Positions 56,422 to 64,000 of a stretch of 64,000 nt of DNA are shown piece by piece (positions within the stretch are counted from its first letter, which is position 1; every line of letters begins with the position of its first letter). The position numbers were made by a program, and so were the translations under genes. The stretch is from positions 65,061,718 through 65,125,717 of the forward strand of contig JALGPY010000004.1 of the NCBI GenBank assembly GCA_023055425.1, given 5' to 3'. The stretch is from Linanthus parryae (taxonomy: Eukaryota; Streptophyta; Magnoliopsida; Ericales; Polemoniaceae). The notes below the pieces were generated by a model. That model made no database searches and was not told the origin of the DNA. It saw nothing but the letters and a program-made list of their open reading frames with translations.

Positions 56422-56810
56422 AGTCATAAGCACAACATAAATGTGAGGCACTCCATGCGTGAAGAGTTCTTGCGCAAGCAAGATTAACAATTTGCACACA
56501 ATATGCACGGAATTTTAATAAGATTAACATTATTGAAGAGTTAAGGTATGTTGAATGCCTCCGTGATGACGTGTCAAATCACAAAGAAAGTGCTACTAAA
56601 ACGCTTTGCTTGGCGTTCTTACCGCCTGTTTTTTTAGCATCTCGTAGTTGGTTGCACGATGAGAAGTTGATGACCATGGATTTATTTTCTAGTAGTTATT
56701 TTTTCATGTGCAGCTCTAGGCTCAAGTACAACAGGATTTACATTATGAGATGCAACATTGTACAGGTTTTCATTAAAAGATGTGCTATGGAAACACAATT
56801 CGTAATATTT
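56422..56810. other. Downstream flank of F-box copy B
   Basis: No gene. The part from about 56605 is homologous to 38600-38830 beyond F-box copy A. Confidence 0.6.
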
Positions 56811-58633
56811 TTAACTTCGTGGAAACATTTCGCACACGAGTTCAACTTCCCTATCGCATCTACAAGCGTCACATGATATATCTTCGTTATTGCTCTCCCA
56901 ACCTGATTTCCACCTGTGTTGAGCTTGCGATACACAGAGCGACCGTCTCCTTATCCGTGCGATCGGACTTCTAATCCAGATGCTCCCCATGATTGACCTC
57001 AACTTTTCCCGATGCTCCTTAAGTTTTCTTATCCCACGTAGAAGCTTGAATCCCTTCTCTTCGTATTCCTCTCCGCACAATATCAGAATGATGCCTATTA
57101 TGTAGAGCGCTTCTCTGTGACCGGCCTCTGCTGCTTTTTGCAAGACTTTTAGCGCGTCACCGTGTTGGCATGAATTGAAGAAATCGATCTGAAACAAATG
57201 AGCGCATAATAGTTCGTTAGTCAAAATGATCAACTCGGCTTCCTCAAAATAAACGAATAAAACGGTCGCTTACCACTCCCTGCCTAAAGAGAGCTTCAGG
57301 GTTCTCGCTATCCGTGCATCTCCTCATGAAGCTGGAGAAACCCTGGCTCGATCTCCATGGAACAACGGGGAACTTGTTTAGAGACACCTTCTTGTATACG
57401 TAATTGTAATCGGATGCTTCATTGAACATCTTTAAACTGTCAAGGAAAAATAAATAAATTTATAAGCATCAAATTATTTGAACTTCAAACCAACCAAAAA
57501 AAAAAAAAAAAAAAAACAGATCACTGTGGCGACTTAATTAGCACAAAGAAAAATAGTGCTACATGTATAAAGAAATATGTTGTACGAATTTTTTCCGAGC
57601 CCAATAAACTGCTCTGCCTACTTGATTACTTGCATTACAAGCATCATCGTCTAAGATTGCTTCCGTGAGTGATATTTTTACTTTTGCCCCTTACATAGTA
57701 GCCAATGTGCTTTTATTTTAATTTTTTATTTTTGAGAAAACATAGTAGACAATGTTAAATATGCGCTCGTAACTGCAAATATCTTCTTATTTTTAAGAGC
57801 TATTTTAAAATTGTTCCACAACTTTTTAATAACTGCAAATACCTCACTCTTACAATATTTTATTGAATATCTTGTTTTCTTTATATGACTAGCGTAATTT
57901 ACTAGCTTAGCGGAGTATATAATTGAAAATTTCCAAATTGTGTCACCCCCGCTTAGCCAGTTGCTATCTCCACCACCACTGCTTAACAGTGCCAAAAGTT
58001 TGTGTCACAAGTTCTCACAAGCACAAAAAAAAAACAGCTAATTTACAGTCTAGTACTCATAATAGGATAAAACTATCTAACTTGTTTGGATGAATAGGGG
58101 GGATTTTATCCTAAATAGACTAAACATAGAGGACATCCATAAAGCAATATACAGAAAAATATGATCACCGCCTATTGCCGCTACCACCGGCAAAAAGATA
58201 TCTTCCTCCAACACCTTCACCACCCTAATCAACCGTCAAAACCCAATTCCAGCAACTAGTAATCCCCAAGAAACAGAGCTTGGCTACCCAAAAAAACAGA
58301 GAGTTTCTCCAAAAACAGATTTTGCAAGAAAACAGAGCACTCTATGCCATCTTTATGATTCGATAAATTTATTTTTCTAACACTATACCTATTTGATTAT
58401 AGCTAAAGATACAAGGAAACATATGATGATTCAAAACGGAGGAAGACGAAGAAGAAGAAAGAGAAAGAACAGAGGATGTGATACCTTAGCTTGGCAGCGA
58501 ACAAGCCTTCGAATGAAGAAGACCCTAAGAGTGCCAATACTTCTGTGACTATCTCGGTTGGGAGTGATTTGATAGAAGCCTTGCTCTTGTTTTCTGCATT
58601 CCTTCTTCTCACCGAGGACCTTAACCTTGCCAT
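56811..58633 (-). CDS. F-box protein, copy B (3 exons, 229 aa)
   Basis: Paralogue of the F-box gene at 38831-40258, with the same three-exon design: 58633-58485, 57436-57274 and 57188-56811, exon lengths 149, 163 and 378 in both copies and identical intron phases. The F-box ([28 protein letters not shown]) is unchanged; scattered replacements lie in the rest (for example [38 protein letters not shown]). The frame is intact to TAA, so both copies may be functional. Intron 1 is longer here (about 1048 against 653 bp), and the AT tract of copy A is absent. A MITE lies 345 bp upstream. Confidence 0.88.
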
Positions 58634-58978
58634 TGCCTTCTTCTTCCTCTTGAAAAAAGGCAGAGAGTTTTATAGAAACAGAGTGTGTTGTTTTAGTTGA
58701 TGTGAGAGGAAGAGAGGTGGGGAGTTTTCATATATATAGTGAGCAAAGCTGAGAAGAAACCGACTCCGTGTTGGTATTGAGTTCTCGAATAGCCAATTAG
58801 GAAAGTTTCTATACCAAAAAAAGATTTGGGAAGTTTTTAAAATTTTCTTTTCTCTTTCCTTCTTGAGGAAAGTTTTACAATTTACACTTGGATAAATGAC
58901 ACTTTTTCTCCCTCAGGTTTGACACAACGACACTTTTACCCTTCCAGTTTGGAAAGAAAATGATGCATTCACCCCTTA

Positions 58979-59422
58979 CGGCTAGTTTGGTAATGCTGTG
59001 GTGTTTTGGAAAGCTGTTGCGTAGAAAGTATTGTGAAAAAGCTGTTGTGGAAATCTACCTGAAAAATATTTGATAAATTCTATATTTAAGCTGCTGCAAG
59101 AAAGTACTTTTGACATTTTGTGTTTGGTAATTAGTGTTTTAGAGTTGTTGTTACTGTCGAAATGACAATTCAGATATTGAATAATAATAGTGTTATTACA
59201 ATAAATAATTATTGGTATTTATTAACGGATAAGAATGTCAAATAATACGCTTATCGAAAAGCAGGTTCCGACAAGCAACTCCTCCCCTGCTTTTCAAAAG
59301 TAACTGAGGGGAAGCAATTGATTTCCAGAAAACAGGAAAAATAAATTTATCAAACACATTAAAACTGCTTTTAGATTCGAAAAGCAACGTTCTAGAAAGT
59401 AAAAGCATTACCAAATAAGCTC
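58979..59422. mobile_element. Tourist-like MITE upstream of F-box copy B
   Basis: 444 bp with imperfect terminal inverted repeats (left CGGCTAGTTTGGTAATGCT, right, in complement, GAGCTTATTTGGTAATGCT) and a TTA duplication at 58976-58978 and 59423-59425, as for PIF/Harbinger-derived MITEs. The homologous site upstream of copy A (CCCCTTAGAG, about 40685-40694) has a single TTA. Confidence 0.8.
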
Positions 59423-59425
59423 TTA

Positions 59426-60433
59426 GAGTGCCAAACTTCAGGACATGTACCTTGCGTAATTCCATACTCTAAGTTTGTCCTAAAAACTACTATCAGTAAT
59501 CGACCCCCACCTCCAAAATAACGATGTCACAATTCGAGAGTGCAGGATTCATGAAAGTCGGCACGCTAAATCGTGAAAGCTTCTTTCTCCCGAACTGAAA
59601 GGGGGGGGGGGGGGGTGAAAGTGTATTTTACCCTTTACACATAGGTGGCGTTTACTAATTGAAGTTATTTTCAACTTTTTCATCAACAAACTAATTCCTA
59701 GAATTTACAGAAACTAAGAGAGAGTTCAAATTTTGAGTTGAATGAGCACATCAGGGCCGAATTAAACAAAAATAACCTTACGGGAAAGAAACATCAAAAA
59801 AGGCTTGTTTAAAATCGACATTGGGAGGGTCAATTTTTGGAGTAAAAATTGACAATACCAATGTCGGTTCTTCATTTTATGCAGTTCAAAGATAGTTTGA
59901 AATTGGTTAAGTACAAAATCGACAATCCTACTTTTGGTTCTAAAGCTTCGAAATCGACATTGGTATTGTCGTTTTTTGTTCCAAGAACCGACAATCCCAT
60001 TGTCGGTTTTAAAACGAGCCTATTTTGGTGCTTCTTCTCCGGTGGGGGTTATTTTTGTTTGTTTCGGCCAGAACAGACTCATTCAAGTGAAAATTTAAGA
60101 AAGAGTCCCCTGTTAGTGATCCAGGAGACTAGAATGTCTATAGTTTGAAATACCATACCGGACGTTTGTTTTTGTTATTGGAGTGAAACATTTCGGTGCC
60201 GGCATTTTTCGATTATTTGTTTCTGACTAATTTTCTTATATTATACAATTGTTCCTTTTTAAATATTTTTAGAATGATCCTAACTTTTATTCTTATTTTT
60301 GCAAAATTTACCCATAAAACATGTATATGTGTATAATGAGCCCACATTACACAATAAAACTGTTCATAGTTTCATACTATCATTACACAATATTTGTAAT
60401 GATAGTTTCATACTATCATTACAATATGCAGTA
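59426..60433. repeat. Intergenic with palindrome-rich repeat, copy 2
   Basis: A run of 13 G or so is at about 59600. From 59815 to 60090 lies a relative of 26030-26290: palindromes such as AACCGACAAT-CCC-ATTGTCGGTT (59986-60008) and the tail AAAACGAGCCTATTTTGGTG ... CAGACTCATTCAAGTGAAAA. No gene; possible CACTA-type fragment. Confidence 0.5.
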
Positions 60434-62294
60434 TGTCTATAGTTTCAGAGTTCTGGTACCAGTTTGTTATAACCTAGGGGTATACAAGCAAGAACGACGA
60501 AATCAAAACAAGAAAGAGACAAATATTAAACGTGGTTCACAAACGAATTCGCAACGAACCCGCTAGCTACCTCCACGGCCAGAATTCGATATTTTATTGA
60601 GAAGAGAACCCGATTACAATGCACGTCGTGGCCAGAACGGCGGCCACCCCGATTAACCCACCAGACACACTCAAAAAGCTGCTCTCAAGACTCACCAATT
60701 CACTGTGCGTGCGTGTATAGTACCAAAAGGCACCATCATTTATATACTTCCACTTGTGGCAAGCAATGACTTGGGTACAAAGCCACAAAGCCACCGCCAC
60801 CAACAATATGGCAACATTCCATGTTCTTTGTTCCCTAGTTTGACTTCAAGTCACCGCCCTAACAAATTCCCAACTTGACTTGAATCATCTCAGCAACCCG
60901 AAACCGGAACCTGATGTTTCTCTCCTCAAACCTGAACCGGATGCGTCTCCCTGAACCTGAAAACGAGAACACCTCCTCAAACAGATGTTTCGCAGCTGTA
61001 CGCGAAACCTGATTGCCAAATCGTTGCTCCAACTACCATGCGTTCCTGCAACAAATGCGCCCGATGTGGTTTCACTTCCGAAAACAGAAACAAGTGCTTC
61101 ACCCAAAACCAGACTCGAATACATTCACTGAGAAAGCATGACCGAATATATTCCCGATGCGCCAGACAGATGCACCATGACAAGTGCCAAGATGTCATCC
61201 ATACCAAATGCACCAATGACGAGTACCCAAATTGTAATACCAGACGCGCTCTGTATGCCTCAGATGCACCAGATGCTCGCCAAAAACAGATCGCGCCAAA
61301 TGCGAGCTCAATGCTTGGCATGGTACATGCTCCAAAACCAGATGCACGCCAGATCAAACCTCGTGCAGAATGCGCGCCAAAACCATAATCAGATGCGCAT
61401 GCCAGACATCTCACGCGCCAGATGCTCCATGTCGTTGCTCCAACTCCAACGAGCACCTGCAATGCATGAGCCAGAACCAGATTCAATTTACACGCCAGAT
61501 GCTCCACGCCGGGAGCCGGATTGTGCCTGAACGTCAATCACCAGAACGCCAGATGTGCGTGAACCGCCGGATTCGTGCCAGTACCAAATGCGTGATGGAA
61601 TTGCCAGATCCCTTGCACGCCTATTCAAGTGTGCGCAAGATTGCTCCGATAGGAGCCCGGATAGCCCCCTCCACAGGACTTCAGATGGTGGGTCTACCTG
61701 CTTCTCTCTCACGAACAGATCGATCTTGATCGCCAAACCATACATCGTTCTTGGCGGAATTACGAAACCCTACTCCCGATATCCTGCTCCACCTGAATCG
61801 CGATACCCTAGCTTTGAGTTCCACCCGGATATTAGAACCCCGGCTCTGATACCAGTTTGTTGTGACAGAACTCCTGTTTCAGAGTTCTGGTACCAGTTTG
61901 TTATAAAATGGGGGTATTCGAGCAAGAACGACGAAAGCAAAACAAGAAAGAGACAAATATTTAACGTGGTTCACTAACGAATTCGCAACGAACCTGCTAG
62001 CTACCTCCACGGATAGAACCTTATATTTTATTGATAAGAGAACCCGATTACAATGCACGCTGTGGCCCGAATGACCACGGCGGCCACCCCGATTAACCTG
62101 CCAGACACACTCAAAAAACTGCTCTCAAAACTCACAAATTCTCTGTGCGTATGTGTACTAACCAAAAGACACCATCTTTTATATACTGCCATGTGTGGCA
62201 AGCAATGACTTGGGTACAAAGCTACCGCCACCAACAATATGGCAACATTCCATGTTCTTTTCTCCCTACTTTGACTTCAGTCACCGCCCTAACA
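60434..62294 (-). mobile_element. Small non-autonomous LTR retrotransposon
   Basis: Direct repeats 60434-60864 (431 bp) and 61858-62294 (437 bp) begin TGT and end CCCTAACA on the + strand (TGTTAGGG as 5' end in element orientation). They flank a 993-bp internal part. The complement of TGGTATCAGAGCCGGGG at about 61838-61854, beside the right LTR, is an initiator-Met tRNA primer site and fixes the - orientation. Flanks CAGTA (60429-60433) and CAATA (62295-62299) may be a decayed 5-bp duplication. No gag or pol is present; the internal part is rich in CCAGATGC-like octamers. Confidence 0.82.
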
Positions 62295-62299
62295 CAATA

Positions 62300-63440
62300 A
62301 CATGTATCTATGTGATCCACTAACACAAAAAATGCATTTACACATGCAAAATCCTCAAACTCAAAATAAACTGGACTGTTTAAGTTCGCAACAAAACTCT
62401 TAGGTATGTTTGCTTGAATAACATATATATTACAAAGCCAGTAAGGCTTGAATATCATATTACAAAGTGTAAGCATACTTGATGTCCATTAATATTGATT
62501 ATTAAATAACAGATTACAGAGTACCGGAGAGGCAGAAAATTAAATTGAAAATAATTAAAATTGAAATGGAAAATCAATACAGACAACATTTTACAAAATA
62601 GCACAATTTACAACAAAAAAAAAGGAAAAGAAAAAAAACTTACCTGATTGACTGGTTGTGGAGGCTAGTGGTCGGGAAGATAGGAAGTTTGGTCGTCTGG
62701 AGCGGGGTGCGGCTCGCTCGAGTCTGGTCGTCAGCGTGGCGGACTGGTAGTGGAGGCGAAGGAGGCAGTTGGCGGTCTGTTGGCGGAGACGCCTTTATTT
62801 CGAACAACTGGAGGTGAGAGATGGAGTCGGTGAGATAGAGATTGTATAGAGGGATTTGAAATGGGGACTTGGTGTCTCGGGGACGTGATAAGACGTTTGG
62901 GGAACGTGAGAAGACAGGAAGAGAAGAGCGGAGGCGCAAGCGCGCAACTATTAGCCGCTAGGATTTATGGATTACTGGTACAACATTCGTGGACGTGAAA
63001 GCAGTGGGAGTTAATACAATAGCTTATATCAGGCTTCTTTTGTAAAACATATATAAATCGCATCGGGTCGGATCAGGTCGGAACTTGACGAATCAACCCT
63101 TTAATCTGAATTCGGATCTAAATTCGATATGGTCTTGATTTCCTGATCCAAACAATTTATTTTCAATTGGATCGGATTTGAGCTTAATCCATTAGAGTCG
63201 GGTAATTTGAATTTTGGATCGAAACAGACCGTATTACCATCGCTACGTGTAACAAACATCCACCAGGAGCGTAATGCAATTGCAAGTGTTGGTTTGCCCT
63301 TGGAAGGGCATCAAATATGTACTTTACAAGTGTACAGACATCTTCCAAAAAAAATTAGTGTGAAGACATCAATGATACATTTGCCTTTTTTTTCTGAGAC
63401 ATTTTCCCAATTTGCTTTGAAATGGACTGAACATTAGTCT
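62300..63440. other. No recognisable gene
   Basis: Mostly AT-rich. A - strand open frame at 62640-62939 (proline/serine/threonine-rich, starts MRLRSSLPVF) shows no family I recognise and could be a first exon or chance. A segment at 63050-63215 is rich in GGATCGG/GGGTCGG-type words. Confidence 0.35.
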
Positions 63441-64000
63441 GTGGTTTACCGATTTGTCTTCTCAAATCTTCTGCAACTCCCACAGAATTGCAGCTGAGGG
63501 AGCTCCGTCTTCAATGGAACACCTGAAAAGCCTTTCAGAGGCCGTCCATGTTTCTCTCTCCGCCTATTTCGGACACCTTCTTTCCTCTCCCAATCGGCCA
63601 AGAAACAGAGCGCATCAAGAAGAACAAAAACACCTCCGCACCAAACCCAACGGCTCTGCATGCCATCGTTGCATGCTAAGCCTAACCCTAAGAGAGAGAA
63701 ATCGTCTTCCCTATTCTTGGCAAACCCCTCCCCATCTCTCTCTCTCACATCCAAATTTCAACAACCCATCACCCCAAAATCTACAGAAAAACACTCAACA
63801 GAAAACGACCCATTTTGAAATGCCATCACAAGCATCATTTTTACGCCATTGTTATTCGTCTTCGTCCTCTTCCTAATCCCTCTCCTTCTGGGTTGTTGTC
63901 CTTTCAACAGCAACCATCATGATGGGCGCGCACACAGCCCTTCCTCTTGTGCGCGCACCAATCCCATCTCGCTGCAATCTGCTCACCCTTTTAGCCCTTT
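63441..64000. other. Right edge; open frames of unknown status
   Basis: Overlapping open frames on both strands (+ 63454-63876, - 63446-63754) are in a compositionally richer region, which can signal a gene edge, but neither has a recognisable domain. The window ends before this can be resolved. Confidence 0.25.

Noticed and set aside
61038..61729. Overlapping 116-130 aa open frames in the small LTR element
   Set aside because: Three frames are open together because of the repeated CCAGATGC-type words; none resembles gag or another protein.
63454..63876. 140-aa + strand frame as a real gene
   Set aside because: An equally long frame exists on the other strand, neither has a domain, and the window ends nearby; left as unresolved.

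Overview
The window is nuclear DNA from a flowering plant, probably a eudicot (inferred from GT-AG introns, plant-type L1, chromovirus and Tat elements, MITEs, a plant-lineage F-box family and a plant cytosolic histidyl-tRNA synthetase). The species cannot be named from the sequence alone. It is a repeat-rich region with one intact housekeeping gene and one duplicated F-box gene.

Left part (1-25.5 kb) is almost all transposons. A decayed Ty3/gypsy chromovirus 3' end with its LTR lies at about 2.2-4.16 kb. A decayed full-length L1 LINE on the + strand (4378-10312) has a 15-bp target-site duplication. A 14.5-kb Tat-lineage Ty3/gypsy element (10926-25452) has 604-610-bp LTRs and a 5-bp duplication, CTTAT. 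The Tat element carries broken gag-pol with dual RNase H, two adjacent arrays of small palindromes downstream of integrase, and a five-exon plant-mobile-domain gene on the opposite strand.

Middle part (27.2-43 kb): a complete seven-exon histidyl-tRNA synthetase gene (+; 873 aa) whose N-terminal half looks like a degenerate histidine/phenylalanine ammonia-lyase. It is followed by an antisense poly(A) polymerase pseudogene lodged between two copies of the synthetase 3' flank, then an intact three-exon F-box gene (copy A, -). A second copy of the synthetase 3' end at 42.2 kb starts a duplicated unit [synthetase tail - short repeat - F-box] whose F-box (copy B, intact) is at 56.8-58.6 kb.

Between the duplicated tail and F-box B lies a four-layer nested insertion: a TIR element (43161-56418) holds a Stowaway-like MITE (43557-55937), which holds a non-autonomous chromovirus with two 2725-bp LTRs (43618-55733), one LTR of which holds a young L1 LINE (49458-55556) with an intact 1371-codon ORF2. 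Each layer has its own target-site duplication, so the order of insertion can be read directly.

Right end (59-64 kb): a Tourist-like MITE with a paralogous empty site, a palindromic dispersed repeat also present at 26 kb, a small non-autonomous LTR retrotransposon (60434-62294), and a terminal stretch without a recognisable gene.
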